Source: Rhodospirillaceae bacterium (GTDB lineage: Bacteria > Pseudomonadota > Alphaproteobacteria > Bin65). Taken from it: a stretch of DNA of 64,000 nt. Within the stretch, counting starts at the first letter, position 1, and every line of letters starts with the position of its first letter. The translations under genes were made by a program, and so were the position numbers. This document shows positions 31,712-41,664 of this stretch, piece after piece. The notes beneath the pieces were generated by a model, which saw only the letters and a list, made by a program, of their open reading frames with translations, ran no database searches and was not told the origin of the DNA. The stretch spans positions 112,499-176,498 of the forward strand of contig JAPPLJ010000036.1 in assembly GCA_028819475.1 (NCBI GenBank), read 5' to 3'.

Positions 31712-32479
31712 TCAGTTGATGCTCTTGGTGCCCTTCAGATCCTGCGGGCCGGCGTCGGGAAGGATGCCGAGGCGGCGCGCCACTTCCTGATAGGCTTCCT
31801 CGACATTGCCCATGTCGCGGCGGAAGCGGTCCTTGTCCAGTTTTTCGTTGGTCTTGACGTCCCACAGGCGGCAGCTGTCCGGCGTGATCTCGTCGGCCAG
31901 CAGGATGCGCATATAGTCGTTCTCGTCGTACCAGCGGCCGAACTCCAGCTTGAAATCGACCAGCCGGATATCGACGCCGAGGAACAGGCCGACCATGAAA
32001 TCGTTGATGCGCAGCGCCAGCGCCATCATGTCGTCCAGGTCCTGCGGCGTCGCCCAGCCGAAGGCGGTGATATGCTCTTCGCTGACCAGCGGATCGCTGA
32101 GATCGTCGTTCTTGTAGTAGAACTCGACGATCGAGCGGGGCAGGGGCGTGCCCTCCTCGATGCCGAGCCGCTGGGACATCGTCCCCGCCGCCACGTTGCG
32201 CACCACCACTTCGAGGGGAATGATCTCGACCTCGTGGACGAGTTGCTCGCGCATGTTCAGCCGGCGCACGAAATGGGTCGGCACGCCGATCTCGTTCAGC
32301 CGCAGCATGATATATTCGGAGATGCGGTTGTTGAGCACGCCCTTGCCGCTGATCACGCCCTTCTTCTGGGCGTTGAAGGCGCTGGCGTCGTCCTTGAAAT
32401 ACTGGACGATCGTGCCCGGTTCCGGCCCTTCGTACAGGACCTTGGCCTTGCCTTCGTAAATCCGTCTGCGTCTGGCCAT
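31712..32479 (-). CDS. purC: phosphoribosylaminoimidazole-succinocarboxamide synthase
   Basis: 255 residues from the ATG at 32479, which has GAGGAG 5 bases ahead; an ATG 12 bp upstream is less likely. SAICAR synthetase motifs: [55 protein letters not shown] and [14 protein letters not shown]. It joins aspartate to CAIR in purine synthesis. First gene of purC-purS-purQ. Confidence 0.97.
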   Translation of the reverse strand: MARRRRIYEGKAKVLYEGPEPGTIVQYFKDDASAFNAQKKGVISGKGVLNNRISEYIMLRLNEIGVPTHFVRRLNMREQLVHEVEIIPLEVVVRNVAAGTMSQRLGIEEGTPLPRSIVEFYYKNDDLSDPLVSEEHITAFGWATPQDLDDMMALALRINDFMVGLFLGVDIRLVDFKLEFGRWYDENDYMRILLADEITPDSCRLWDVKTNEKLDKDRFRRDMGNVEEAYQEVARRLGILPDAGPQDLKGTKSIN

Positions 32480-32638
32480 GGTGCTCCTCAACCCCCCGAC
32501 GATACTGGAAATCGGACTGTCGGATTACGCAGCCTGTCCGGCGGCCGGCATCCACGGTCCCTTGGAATGTTGGCCGCAGGGCACGTTTAGCAACCCGGGC
32601 CTCTCAAAACAAATTTACGCACCGCGGCGGATCGGGTT

Positions 32639-33451
32639 TCAGCCGGCAGCGCGGGCGGGAGCGGCCGGCCCGTCGAGCGCGGCAACCGGCTCGTAGGGGC
32701 AGGCGGCGGGCGGTCCTGCGGCGAATTTCCAGATCGAGGCCGCGCCCGCCCGTAAAGCACGCGACCCGGCCGCCGGCAGGGCGATCAGCGAACTGGACGT
32801 TGTCGCGAAGCCGAAATCCGTATCAATGCACATGGCGGAGTCCGGTTCGCCGTCGGCGCCGCGCTCCGTATCGGCCATCAGGTCGCGCCATTCCGCCCAG
32901 TCGCCGCCGAAGGCGTCCGGGTCCGGCGCCAGGGCGTCGGCGAACCGGTCGAGATAGCGGTCGATCCGGCTGGAGACCCGGTCGTTGCGTTCGCGCGCCG
33001 TCAGCATGGACAGGCCCTCGGGCAGCGGAAAGCACTCGACCCGCCCGCCCGCGGCGCGGCCCCGGCTGCGCAGCCAGAAGGCGTCGCGGTCGTCGGCGAT
33101 CGCCAGATTGAATTCGCGCCAGGCGTTGCCGTCGAGATGGCGCATCCGCTCCGCGGCGTCCGCTGCATCGTCCGAATCGAGCGCGTCCAGCACCAGTTCG
33201 CCGCGCGAGCGCTTGTCCGCCGCCGGGCCGAGGCTCGCCGTCCGGTTCATCACCGCCGCGACGACGCCGGAATCGTTCATGCCGAGCCAGGTGCCGCCGG
33301 CCTCGAGATCGATGCCCGCCACGACCCACGGCCGGTCGGGCCAGTGCCGGTCCGGCGGCCGCCAGGGCCGGTCCTTCATCTCGTCGCGGTTGGCGGCGAG
33401 CAGCAGCGGCCACCGGTGGCCGGGCCGGCGCAGGATGACAACAGTGCACAT
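32639..33451 (-). CDS. NRDE-domain (TANGO2-like) protein
   Basis: 270 residues from the ATG at 33451, which puts Cys2 at the N-terminus as usual for this family ([24 protein letters not shown]). The name-giving NRDE motif is followed by [23 protein letters not shown] and VVAAVMNRT. Members are presumed Ntn-fold cytosolic proteins, with TANGO2 linked to haem or acyl-lipid handling in eukaryotes; no bacterial reaction is certain. Divergent from the ATPase inhibitor gene. Confidence 0.85.
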   Translation of the reverse strand: MCTVVILRRPGHRWPLLLAANRDEMKDRPWRPPDRHWPDRPWVVAGIDLEAGGTWLGMNDSGVVAAVMNRTASLGPAADKRSRGELVLDALDSDDAADAAERMRHLDGNAWREFNLAIADDRDAFWLRSRGRAAGGRVECFPLPEGLSMLTARERNDRVSSRIDRYLDRFADALAPDPDAFGGDWAEWRDLMADTERGADGEPDSAMCIDTDFGFATTSSSLIALPAAGSRALRAGAASIWKFAAGPPAACPYEPVAALDGPAAPARAAG

Positions 33452-33560
33452 AAAATCCGCTACCTGCCGGGGACGCGCCCTTATATAAGGGCCCGACGAT
33501 CCAGGAAACACGGGCCACGGCAACGTGTCCCGGCCGCAAGACAGGGACGACGACCGGACG

Positions 33561-33887
33561 ATGGCGACTTTCGACGACCGAGAAAAAGCGTTCGAGAAGA
33601 AATTCGAGCACGACCAGCAGCTCCAGTTCCGCGTCGAAATGCGGCGCAACAAGCTGATCGGCCTGTGGGCGGCCGAGCTGATGGACCTGACCGGCGCGGA
33701 TGCCGAGGCCTATGCCAAGCAGGTCGTCGAGGCCGATTTCGAGGAACCCGGCCCCGAAGACGTGATCCGCAAGATCAAGGGCGATTTCGAGGCCAGGAGC
33801 GTCGAGAAAAGCGACCACCAGATCCGCCGCCAGCTCGAGGACTGCGAGAAAGAGGCCCGCGAGCAGGTGATGAGCGAGGCGGACTGA
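33561..33887 (+). CDS. F1-ATPase inhibitor zeta subunit (DUF1476)
   Basis: 108 residues from the ATG at 33561. [29 protein letters not shown] (shown by start and end here: [15 protein letters not shown], then [14 protein letters not shown]) and [20 protein letters not shown] are the alphaproteobacterial zeta pattern, a four-helix protein whose N-terminal segment blocks ATP hydrolysis by the F1 motor in Paracoccus. Cytosolic, bound to F1. Its presence is one of the best taxonomic markers in the window. Confidence 0.93.
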   Translation: MATFDDREKAFEKKFEHDQQLQFRVEMRRNKLIGLWAAELMDLTGADAEAYAKQVVEADFEEPGPEDVIRKIKGDFEARSVEKSDHQIRRQLEDCEKEAREQVMSEAD

Positions 33888-33945
33888 GGGCGGATAGGAA
33901 CGGTGAGTGTCGATACGGGGAGTCGGTTTTCCGAATTCCCCTTCG

Positions 33946-34075
33946 TGTCGCCCCGGACGGAGCGAAGCGACGATCCGGGGACCAGAGCGACAAGCACAGG
34001 CCTTTCGGGTCGGCCCTTTCGACAGGCTCAGGGCGGGCTCTGGACCCCGGCTCTCCCTGCGGTCGGCCGGGGTGG
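33946..34075. repeat. palindromic repeat of a second family, upstream of gatB
   Basis: CCCCGGACGGAGCG and CGATCCGGGGACCAGAGCG on the left face CTCTGGACCCCGG and CGGCCGGGG on the right, giving paired arms around a variable middle. It differs from the CCGTCAT-ended family. It may affect the gatB leader. Confidence 0.6.
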
Positions 34076-34111
34076 CAATGCTGGATTTCCGACAGAATCC
34101 CGGAACGCACC

Positions 34112-35575
34112 ATGACCCTGATCGAAGGCCGGACCGGCGCGTGGGAAACCGTCATCGGGCTGGAGGTCCACGCCCAGGTGATGTCGGACGCCAAGCTGTT
34201 CTCCGGCGCGGCGACGGCTTTCGGCGCCGAACCGAACACGCAGGTCTCGCTGGTCGACGCCGCCTTTCCCGGCATGCTGCCGGTCATCAACCGGCGCTGC
34301 GTCGAGCAGGCGGTGCGCACCGGCCTCGGCCTCAACGCGAAGATCAACCTGCGTAGCGTGTTCGACCGCAAGAACTATTTCTATCCCGACCTGCCGGCCG
34401 GCTACCAGATCAGCCAGTACAAGGACCCGATCGTCGGCGAGGGCGAAGTCACCGTGGACCTGGACGACGGCACGAGCCGCACGGTGCGAATCGAGCGGCT
34501 GCATCTCGAGCAGGACGCCGGCAAATCGGTCCACGACATGGACCCGAAGCGCACCTTCGTCGACCTAAACCGGGCCGGCGTCGCGCTCATGGAGATCGTC
34601 TCGAAGCCGGACCTGCGCTCGGCCGACGAGGCCGGCGCCTATCTCGCCAAGCTGCGCTCGATCCTGCGTTATCTCGGCACCTGCGACGGCAACATGGAGC
34701 AGGGCTCCCTGCGCGCCGACGTCAACGTCTCGGTGCGCCGAAGAGTCAAAAAGGGTCAGCCGGGCGAACCGCTCGGCACGCGCTGCGAGATCAAGAATCT
34801 CAACTCGATCCGCTTCATCAGGCAGGCCATCGAGCACGAGGCGCGGCGGCAGATCGAAATTCTTGAAGACGGCGGCACGATCGAGCAGGAGACCCGCCTG
34901 TTCGATCCCGGCCGCGGCGAGACCAGGGCGATGCGCTCCAAGGAAGAGGCGCACGACTACCGCTATTTCCCGGACCCGGACCTGCTGCCGCTGGAACTGG
35001 ACCCGGACTGGGTCGAGGAGATGAGGGTCGGCCTGCCGGAGTTGCCGGACGCGAAGAAAGCGCGCTTCGTAGCGGACTACGGCCTGAGTGCGGGGGACGC
35101 GGCCACGCTCGCCGCCGACCGGGAGGACGCCGATTTCTTCGAGGCCGTGGCCGCGGGCCGCAGGGATCCGAAGCTGGCCGGCAACTGGGTGATCAACGAG
35201 TTCTACGGCCGGCTGAACAAGGCAGGCCAGCGCCGCGCGGACTCGCCCGTGACGGCGGAGAAGCTGTCCGGCCTGCTGGCGCTGATCGAGAGCGGCGACA
35301 TTTCCGGCCGCATCGCCAAGGACGTGTTCGACGAGATGTTCGAGACCGGCGGGGACGCCAAGACAATCGTCGAGGCGAAGGGGCTGAAGCAGATCAGCGA
35401 CACCGGCGCCATCGAGGAGATCGTGGACCGGCTGATCGCCGAGAACCCGAAACAGGTCGCCCAGGCGAAGGAACAGCCCAAGGTCGCCGGCTGGTTCGTC
35501 GGCCAGGTCATGAAGGCGACGAAAGGCCAGGCCAACCCGGCGGTTGTGAACGAAATCCTGAAAAAGAAGCTCTAG
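34112..35575 (+). CDS. gatB: Asp-tRNA(Asn)/Glu-tRNA(Gln) amidotransferase subunit B
   Basis: 487 residues from the ATG at 34112. [25 protein letters not shown] is the GatB start; [48 protein letters not shown] and [18 protein letters not shown] follow, then the GatB/YqeY tail (about 340-487). It recognises misacylated tRNA and activates the glutamyl/aspartyl group, with GatA giving ammonia. gatC and gatA are not adjacent. Followed directly by the OYE gene with no gap. Confidence 0.97.
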   Translation: MTLIEGRTGAWETVIGLEVHAQVMSDAKLFSGAATAFGAEPNTQVSLVDAAFPGMLPVINRRCVEQAVRTGLGLNAKINLRSVFDRKNYFYPDLPAGYQISQYKDPIVGEGEVTVDLDDGTSRTVRIERLHLEQDAGKSVHDMDPKRTFVDLNRAGVALMEIVSKPDLRSADEAGAYLAKLRSILRYLGTCDGNMEQGSLRADVNVSVRRRVKKGQPGEPLGTRCEIKNLNSIRFIRQAIEHEARRQIEILEDGGTIEQETRLFDPGRGETRAMRSKEEAHDYRYFPDPDLLPLELDPDWVEEMRVGLPELPDAKKARFVADYGLSAGDAATLAADREDADFFEAVAAGRRDPKLAGNWVINEFYGRLNKAGQRRADSPVTAEKLSGLLALIESGDISGRIAKDVFDEMFETGGDAKTIVEAKGLKQISDTGAIEEIVDRLIAENPKQVAQAKEQPKVAGWFVGQVMKATKGQANPAVVNEILKKKL

Positions 35576-36739
35576 ATGCCCGAATCCGTAGACGTCTCAA
35601 AGCGAGCGGCGGCCGGAACGCCGCTGCTGTTCCAGCCCAAGGCGCTGCGCGGCCTGACCCTGCGCAACCGCATCGTCATCGCGCCGATGTGCCAGTATTC
35701 GGCGGTCGAAGGGCTGGCGCAGGACTGGCACTTCGCCCATCTCTCCAGCTTCGCCATGGGCGGCGCCGGGCTGGTCTTCACCGAGGCCGCGTCGGTCGAG
35801 GAGCGCGGGCGCATCACCTACGGCGACCTCGGCATCTGGAGCGACGCCCACGCCGACGCGCTCAAGCCGGCGATCCGCTTCCTGCAGGGCCAGGGCGCGG
35901 CGGCCGGGGTGCAGATCGCCCATGCCGGGCGCAAGGCGAGCATGCAGCGGCCGTGGCACGGCAACGGCCCGATGGACGAGCGCGACGCCGCGCGCGGCGA
36001 GACGCCGTGGGACCCGGTCGCGCCCAGCCCGCTGCCGATGCAGGAGGGCTGGCTGATGCCGGCGGAGCTCAACGAGGCCGGCCTCGCGCAAATTGGCGAC
36101 GCCTTCGTGGCGGCGGCCGGGCGGGCGGATGCGGCTGGCGCCGACGTGCTCGAAATCCACGGCGCACACGGCTACCTGCTGCACAGCTTCCTGTCGCCGA
36201 TCTCGAACCATCGCAGCGACGCCTGGGGCGGCGAGCGGGCCGGCCGGATGCGCTTTCCGCTTTCGGTCGCGCAGGCGGTGCGCGCCGCGTGGCCGGAGAC
36301 CAAGCCGCTGTTCTACCGCATTTCCAGCATCGATTCGGTCGAGGGCGGCTGGGAGATCGAAGACTCGGTCGTCTTCGCCGGCGCGCTCAGGGAGATCGGC
36401 GTCGATATGGTCGACTGCTCCTCCGGCGGCATCGGCGGCCCGGCGACCGCGACCCGCCTGCCGCGGCAATACGGCTTCCAGGTGCCCTTCTCGGCGCAGA
36501 TCCGCAAGGAGGCCGGCGTTTCGACCATGGCCGTCGGCCTGATCGTCGAGCCGGCCCACGCCGAGGAAATCCTGCAGTCCGGCGACGCCGACCTGATCGC
36601 GATTGCGCGGGAGGCGCTCTACAACCCGTTCTGGCCGCACCACGCCGCCAAGGCGCTCGGCGCCGACGGCCGCTGGGATGCCTGGCCGGAGCAATACGGC
36701 TGGTGGCTCTCCCGCCGCGAACGCTTCATGGGGCAGTAG
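35576..36739 (+). CDS. NADH:flavin oxidoreductase, Old Yellow Enzyme (YqjM-like)
   Basis: 387 residues; its ATG follows the gatB stop with no spacer. FMN-barrel signatures: LRNRIVIAPMCQYSA (the Cys of thermophilic-like OYEs), VQIAHAGRKAS, EIHGAHGYLLHSFLSP, GGERAGRMRFPL and the C-terminal AIAREALYNPFWP. Reduces activated C=C bonds of enals, enones or nitro compounds with NAD(P)H. Cytosolic. Natural substrate unknown. Confidence 0.93.
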   Translation: MPESVDVSKRAAAGTPLLFQPKALRGLTLRNRIVIAPMCQYSAVEGLAQDWHFAHLSSFAMGGAGLVFTEAASVEERGRITYGDLGIWSDAHADALKPAIRFLQGQGAAAGVQIAHAGRKASMQRPWHGNGPMDERDAARGETPWDPVAPSPLPMQEGWLMPAELNEAGLAQIGDAFVAAAGRADAAGADVLEIHGAHGYLLHSFLSPISNHRSDAWGGERAGRMRFPLSVAQAVRAAWPETKPLFYRISSIDSVEGGWEIEDSVVFAGALREIGVDMVDCSSGGIGGPATATRLPRQYGFQVPFSAQIRKEAGVSTMAVGLIVEPAHAEEILQSGDADLIAIAREALYNPFWPHHAAKALGADGRWDAWPEQYGWWLSRRERFMGQ

Positions 36740-36880
36740 GGGCGCCCGATTCGGCAGCCTCAGATCATCGCCCTACGCCGCCAGTGAAACCGTGATAACA
36801 CCTTCGTTCTACAAGCATGTGCGAGTGACCAAGTTCGCTTCGCCTACCTGCTGACGAGAAGACGGCCTTACGGAGAAGCT

Positions 36881-37801
36881 GTGAAGATTCTAAAGAGCTT
36901 AGCTGTCCTAGTCGGTATTCTGGGTCTCATTGGCATTCTTGCAAGTCGTGACGACCAAGACCATACATCGGCCATAAACCGCTCTGAACCTAAAGTGCCC
37001 AAGAGCCTCTTAGCTAGCTGCGAACGGGGCACCCCAGTTTCGGGCACATTTTTTGTTAAGGGCAGAAACATCAATATTCGGGTAGGGCCGGGCAACAATC
37101 AGGCCCGTGTAGTCAATCGGAAGGCTTCCCGTGTACTTGGAAAGACCCATTACCGCACCCTTTGGCCATCCATGTTGCTCGAAGGTCGGTGTGAAACAGT
37201 CGAATGGGTACAAGTCCGGATCGTCAAGGCGGATGGCAAGGTGGTCAATTGGGAGACCGGCTGGGTCCATAAGCAGTTTGTCACTAGCCGGGCCTCCGAC
37301 AACATGAAAGCCGGGTTGCTCTGGGATATCGATGGCGAGAACGAATTCACCGATGGAGAAAAGCAAATTGTAAAGCGCGGCGCGCTCAAGGTTCTAAAGG
37401 ACGAAGCCAACTGCGCCGAAATTATCGATGGATACCGCAGCGGTTCACGAAAAGGCGCTTACTACGTCACCTGTAAAGCTAGGAATGGAGGCCCATCTTT
37501 CAATGTCTGGTTCACTCCTGACGAAGTAGAGAGCGGCACTTCTCTTACAGTTCCTACACCCTATCCGGAGGCTCAATCTCGGCAAGCATGTGAACGGGCT
37601 ATACAAGCCCGAGTCTTACATTCCTCGACGCTCGATATGCATCACTTCTTCGGATACGCAACGAAAGTCCACAACAACGGAAACCGCACCGTCATTCAGG
37701 AGTTCTCCACGAAGAACAGCTTCGACGTTGAGATTCAGCATCGGGCACGGTGCTTAATTCTCCCAGACGGCAAATTAGAGATTACCATTACCGAAAAGTA
37801 G
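36881..37801 (+). CDS. exported or anchored protein with SH3-like domain, AT-rich
   Basis: 306 residues from a GTG with CGGAGAAG just upstream. Residues 1-22 are hydrophobic (signal or anchor). Residues about 50-125 look like a bacterial SH3 fold: NINIRVGPGNNQARVV, then VNWETGWVHKQFV. The rest contains paired Cys segments and is not recognised. Codon use is clearly less GC-rich than the flanks, a sign of transfer. The gene is convergent with fabG and ends 11 bp from it, where acpP is common in other genomes. Confidence 0.72.
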   Translation: MKILKSLAVLVGILGLIGILASRDDQDHTSAINRSEPKVPKSLLASCERGTPVSGTFFVKGRNINIRVGPGNNQARVVNRKASRVLGKTHYRTLWPSMLLEGRCETVEWVQVRIVKADGKVVNWETGWVHKQFVTSRASDNMKAGLLWDIDGENEFTDGEKQIVKRGALKVLKDEANCAEIIDGYRSGSRKGAYYVTCKARNGGPSFNVWFTPDEVESGTSLTVPTPYPEAQSRQACERAIQARVLHSSTLDMHHFFGYATKVHNNGNRTVIQEFSTKNSFDVEIQHRARCLILPDGKLEITITEK

Positions 37802-37812
37802 TAACCCGCCCC

Positions 37813-38550
37813 TCAAACCATGACCATCCCGCCGTTGACGTGGATCGTCTGGCCGGTGACCCAGGCCGCTTCGTCGCTCGCCAGGAAGACCGCGGCACCG
37901 GCGATGTCGGCGGGCTCGCCGATCCGTCCGGCCGGTATCCGTTCGAGCAGGCCGGCCTGCTGCTGCTCGCTCAGCGCGTCGGTCATGGGCGAGCGGACGA
38001 AGCCCGGTGCTATGCAGTTGAGCGTCACCCCGCGCGCGGCGACCTCGGCCGCCATGCTCTTGGTCATGCCGATCATGCCGGCCTTGGAGGCGGCATAGTT
38101 GGCCTGGCCGGGATTGCCGGTGACGCCGACGATCGACGCAATGTTGACGATCCGGCCGTGGCGCCGGCGCATCATGCCGCGCAGGGCGGCGCGGCTCAGG
38201 CGGAAGGCGGAGGTCAGGTTGACGTCGAGCACGCTCTGCCACTGCTCGTCGGACAGGCGCAGGGCGAGCATGTCCCGGGTCAGCCCGGCATTGTTGACCA
38301 GGATGTGCAGGTCGCCCAGCGCCGCCTCGACCCGGCCGGGCAGCGCCTCGGTCTCTTCCGCATCGCCGAGGTTGGCGGGCACGGCATGGGCCCGCTCGCC
38401 CAACTCAGCAGCGAGCGCGTCCAGCGCCGCGCGCCGGGTGCCGGAGAGGGCGACCGAAGCGCCCTGGGCGTGCAGGGCTGTCGCGATGGCCCCGCCGATG
38501 GCGCCCGAGGCGCCGGTGACGAGGGCGGTCCTGCCGGTAAGGTCGAACAT
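37813..38550 (-). CDS. fabG: 3-oxoacyl-ACP reductase
   Basis: 245 residues, the usual FabG size. Short-chain dehydrogenase features: TALVTGASGAIGGAIA (NADPH site), NNAG, catalytic YAASK with upstream Ser in IASIVGVTGNPGQ, and the C-terminal TGQTIHVNGGMVM. Reduces 3-oxoacyl-ACP in fatty acid elongation. It is 41 bp downstream of fabD; acpP and fabF, the usual next genes, do not follow. Confidence 0.95.
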   Translation of the reverse strand: MFDLTGRTALVTGASGAIGGAIATALHAQGASVALSGTRRAALDALAAELGERAHAVPANLGDAEETEALPGRVEAALGDLHILVNNAGLTRDMLALRLSDEQWQSVLDVNLTSAFRLSRAALRGMMRRRHGRIVNIASIVGVTGNPGQANYAASKAGMIGMTKSMAAEVAARGVTLNCIAPGFVRSPMTDALSEQQQAGLLERIPAGRIGEPADIAGAAVFLASDEAAWVTGQTIHVNGGMVMV

Positions 38551-38591
38551 GGTGCTTTTCCGGTTGCCGTTCCGATGAGCCGCGCGGCCGG

Positions 38592-39533
38592 TCAGGCGGC
38601 GGCGAGGAATGTGTCGATATCGTCCGGCGAATTGACCGCCGTTCCTGTGATCTCCGGGTCGATGCGCCGCGCCATGGTCGCCAGCACCTTGCCGGCGCCC
38701 AGTTCGACCAGTTCGGAGCAGCCTTCGTCCCGGGCGAACAGCATGCTCTCGCGCCAGCGCACCAGGCCGGTGACCTGTTGCACCAGCAGGCCGCCGATCG
38801 TCGGGCCGTCGCTCACCGCCTGCGCCGTCACGTTGGCGACCAGCGGCACGGCGGGCATGCCCGGCGGCACCCGCGCCAGTTCTTCGGCCATGACGTCGGC
38901 GGCCGGCTGCATCAGGCTGCAATGGAAGGGCGCGCTCACCTGCAATTTCATCGCCCGGCGCACGCCCATGTCCTGCGCCGCCGCGATCGCCCGGTCGATG
39001 GCGCCGGCATGGCCGCTGATCACGACCTGGCCGGTCGCGTTGTCGTTGGCGATGGCGCACACCTCGTCCCCCGCCGCCGCGGCCACCGCCTCTTCCGCCT
39101 GCTCCAGGGCCGCGCCGAGCAGGGCGGCCATCGCGCCGTCGCCGACCGGCACAGCCGCCTGCATCGCCCGGCCGCGCGCCTTGAGCAGCCGGGCGGTATC
39201 GGCGAGGGAAAACGCGCCGGCCGCGCACAGCGCCGAATATTCGCCCAGCGAATGGCCGGCGACGAAGCGCGCCTTCTCGGCCAGCGCCAGGCCGGCCTCC
39301 TCCAGCGTGCGCAGGACGGCCATGCTGACCGCCATCAGGGCGGGCTGCGCGTTCTCGGTCAGCGTCAGCTCCTCGCCCGGCCCGTCGAACATCAGCCGTG
39401 AGAGATTCTGCGACAGCGCATCGTCCACCTCCTCGAACACCAGCCGGGCGGCGGCCGAAGCCTCGGCAAGGTCCCGGCCCATGCCGACGGCCTGGGAACC
39501 CTGCCCCGGAAAGACGAAAATGCGCTCTGCCAT
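38592..39533 (-). CDS. fabD: malonyl-CoA:ACP transacylase
   Basis: 313 residues. FVFPGQGSQAVGMGRDL, the nucleophile elbow VAGHSLGEYSALCAAGAFS, QVSAPFHCSLMQPAA with the catalytic His, and ELGAGKVLATMARRI. Moves malonyl groups from CoA to ACP, the entry step for chain extension. First gene of fabD-fabG, divergent from rpsF across a region containing a 28-bp perfect inverted repeat. Confidence 0.96.
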   Translation of the reverse strand: MAERIFVFPGQGSQAVGMGRDLAEASAAARLVFEEVDDALSQNLSRLMFDGPGEELTLTENAQPALMAVSMAVLRTLEEAGLALAEKARFVAGHSLGEYSALCAAGAFSLADTARLLKARGRAMQAAVPVGDGAMAALLGAALEQAEEAVAAAAGDEVCAIANDNATGQVVISGHAGAIDRAIAAAQDMGVRRAMKLQVSAPFHCSLMQPAADVMAEELARVPPGMPAVPLVANVTAQAVSDGPTIGGLLVQQVTGLVRWRESMLFARDEGCSELVELGAGKVLATMARRIDPEITGTAVNSPDDIDTFLAAA

Positions 39534-39752
39534 GACCTGTCTTGCTGCCGTGTCGCGGGTCGCCGGTTCTTAGCCCGGACCTCTGACCGTTGTCACGGGC
39601 CGACATGCGGCAATAGCGTGCCGGGCCGGACCCTTGCGCCGGATACGCCCCGCCGTATATTCCGCGCTTGCCATATCTCCTTGCCGGGGTGAGGGCACGT
39701 CGTTCCGAGACTCCGGCTAGACCTGTGCGGCTTGAAGTTTTCTGTTGCTGCA

Positions 39753-39825
39753 CCGGCCCTCTCCCCCGCCCGGCCACCCAACGGGATTATCCTTGAATGG
39801 GTGGCCGGGCGGGGGAGAGGGCCGG
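39753..39825. repeat. 28-bp perfect inverted repeat between fabD and rpsF
   Basis: Arms at 39753-39780 (begins CCGGCCCTCTCCCCCGCCC) and 39798-39825 are exact inverse copies around a 17-base loop. The hairpin would lie in the rpsF leader and in the fabD upstream region. It could be a palindromic mobile repeat, an attenuator, or both. Confidence 0.9.
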
Positions 39826-39882
39826 CACCGAAACCGGAAAACAAAGCGGCAGGTCGCGAAACAGCCGTAAGGAGGGTTTGTT

Positions 39883-40677
39883 TTGCCGTATTACGAATGC
39901 GTGTATCTCGCGCGCCAGGACATTGCCGCCAGCCAGGTCGATGCCCTGAGCGACGGCTTCGCCGAAACGATCGCCGAGGGCGGCGGCGAGGTGAAGAAGC
40001 GGGAATACTGGGGCCTCCGAAATCTCGCCTACCGGGTCAAGAAAAACCGCAAGGCGCATTATGTGCTGATGAATATCGATGCGCCGGCATCCGCGGTGCA
40101 CGAGATGCAGCGCCTGATGCGGCTCAACGCCGACGTGCTGCGCGAACTCACCCTGCGGGTCGACGAGCTGAACGAGGGCCCGTCGATCATGATGCAGCGG
40201 CGCGAGGAACGGCGCGACCGCGGCGAGCGGCGCAGCCGGCGCGACGAGGAGCGCCGGGCCGAGCGGGCGGCTGCCGCGGAGAAGGAGGCGGCCGGCAAGG
40301 CGCCCGCCGAAGACGCTCCTGCGAAAAAGCCGGCCGAAGAAAAGCCAGCCGAAGAAGCGCCAGTCGAAGAGGCCGCCGAAAAAGCCACCGAAAAAGCCGC
40401 CGGGAAACCGGCCGAAGACTCCGCAGGGGAAACGGCTGAAGCGGCGCCTGCCGAGGCCGCCGCCGAAGAAGCGCCGGTCGAGGCGGCTGCCGCCGAAGAA
40501 GCGCCTGCCGAAGAAACGCCCGCTGAAGAAGTTGCCGAAGAGTCCGCCGAGGAAACCGTAGGGGAGGGTTTGAAACCCTCCCCTACAGACACCGCGGAAG
40601 CCGCTGAAGACTCGGCCAATGACGCCGCCGACGAGGCCGCCGAAAAGACCGCCGAAAGCAAAGGGGGAGACGCCTGA
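39883..40677 (+). CDS. rpsF: 30S ribosomal protein S6 with long acidic C-terminal extension
   Basis: 264 residues; S6 is normally about 95-150. The start is TTG: AAGGAGGG sits 7 bases upstream and no ATG or GTG fits the S6 beginning ([13 protein letters not shown]). Residues 1-95 are the S6 fold ([25 protein letters not shown]). From about 110 the protein is Ala/Glu/Lys/Pro repeats. A 29-bp palindrome in the tail encodes [11 protein letters not shown]6 pairs with S18 in the small subunit; rpsR follows with a 1-base overlap. Confidence 0.95.
   Translation: MPYYECVYLARQDIAASQVDALSDGFAETIAEGGGEVKKREYWGLRNLAYRVKKNRKAHYVLMNIDAPASAVHEMQRLMRLNADVLRELTLRVDELNEGPSIMMQRREERRDRGERRSRRDEERRAERAAAAEKEAAGKAPAEDAPAKKPAEEKPAEEAPVEEAAEKATEKAAGKPAEDSAGETAEAAPAEAAAEEAPVEAAAAEEAPAEETPAEEVAEESAEETVGEGLKPSPTDTAEAAEDSANDAADEAAEKTAESKGGDA
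40558..40586 (+). repeat. 29-bp palindrome inserted in frame in rpsF
   Basis: GTAGGGGAGGGTTT, a central G, then the exact inverse. It interrupts the acidic Ala/Glu repeats of the S6 tail and encodes [10 protein letters not shown], unlike the surrounding composition. It looks like a small mobile palindrome accommodated within a gene. Confidence 0.9.
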
Positions 40678-40904
40678 TGGCCCGCCGCCCGTTTTTCCGC
40701 CGCCGCAAGAGCTGCCCCTTCTCCGGCCCGAACGCGCCGAAGATCGACCATATGGACGTCAAGCTGCTGCAGCGCTTCATGTCGGAGCGCGGCAAGATCG
40801 TGCCGAGCCGCATCACCGCGGTTTCGGCCAAGAAGCAGCGCGAGCTGTCCCGGGCGATCAAGCGCGCGCGCTTCCTGGCCCTGATCCCCTACGTTTCGGG
40901 CTAG
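40677..40904 (+). CDS. rpsR: 30S ribosomal protein S18
   Basis: 75 residues. [24 protein letters not shown], then [49 protein letters not shown] sequence (segments: [34 protein letters not shown]). Overlaps the rpsF stop (TGATG). Binds S6 and 16S rRNA on the platform. Confidence 0.98.
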   Translation: MARRPFFRRRKSCPFSGPNAPKIDHMDVKLLQRFMSERGKIVPSRITAVSAKKQRELSRAIKRARFLALIPYVSG

Positions 40905-40916
40905 GAGGGCTGCGCC

Positions 40917-41597
40917 ATGGACGTGATCCTGCTCGAGCGGATCGAGAAGCTCGGCCAGATGGGCGATATCGTCTCCGTCAAGCCCGGCTTTGCCCGCAAC
41001 TACCTGCTGCCACAACGCAAGGCGCTGCGCGCGACCGACGACAATGTCGCCCTGTTCGAGGCGCGCAAGGCGCAGCTCGAAGCGGACAACCTGACCCGCA
41101 AGGCCGAAGCCGAATCGGTCGTCGAAAAGATGGAGGGTGCAGCCGTCACGGCGATCCGCAACGCCGGCGAGGCCGGCCAGCTCTACGGTTCGGTCTCCGC
41201 GCGCGACATCGCCGACGGCCTCACCGAAGCCGGCTACACGGTCGACAAGCGCCAGGTCGTCATCGAACATCCGATCAAGATGCTCGGCGTGTTCCCGATC
41301 CGCGTCGTGCTGCATCCGGAGGTGTCGGTGACCGTCACGGTCAACGTCGCGCGCTCGCCGGAGGAAGCGCAGATGCAGGCCGAACGCGCCGCCCGCGGCG
41401 AAGACCCGGTGGTGCTCGGCCGGGCCGAAGGCGACGAGGATACGCTCAACGACGAAGTCGCCATTGCCATGATGGACCGCGAGGAGCGCCGCGCCGCCCG
41501 CGAAGCCGCCAAGGCCGCGGAGGCCGAGGCCGAGGCTGCCGCCGAAGCCGCCCGCCGGGCGATGCTCGACCCGGTCGCGGTCGAACAGCCGGGCTGA
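40917..41597 (+). CDS. rplI: 50S ribosomal protein L9 with acidic C-terminal tail
   Basis: 226 residues, longer than the ~150 of E. coli and a little longer than usual alphaproteobacterial L9. [31 protein letters not shown] (start [17 protein letters not shown]) is the N-terminal rRNA-binding domain; the C-terminal domain contains [14 protein letters not shown] and [23 protein letters not shown]. Residues about 175-226 are an Ala/Glu-rich tail. Third gene of rpsF-rpsR-rplI, 12 bp after rpsR. Confidence 0.97.
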   Translation: MDVILLERIEKLGQMGDIVSVKPGFARNYLLPQRKALRATDDNVALFEARKAQLEADNLTRKAEAESVVEKMEGAAVTAIRNAGEAGQLYGSVSARDIADGLTEAGYTVDKRQVVIEHPIKMLGVFPIRVVLHPEVSVTVTVNVARSPEEAQMQAERAARGEDPVVLGRAEGDEDTLNDEVAIAMMDREERRAAREAAKAAEAEAEAAAEAARRAMLDPVAVEQPG

Positions 41598-41664
41598 AAT
41601 TGCCGGCGGCGGTCGATCTGCGCCGCACACCCCTTCCCGTCATCCCGCCCGGCGCACACTCTCT

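Noticed and set aside
39826..39882. Classical S6:S18 leader motif
   Set aside because: I could not find the paired CCG/GGG arrangement reliably; only the larger hairpin upstream is clear.
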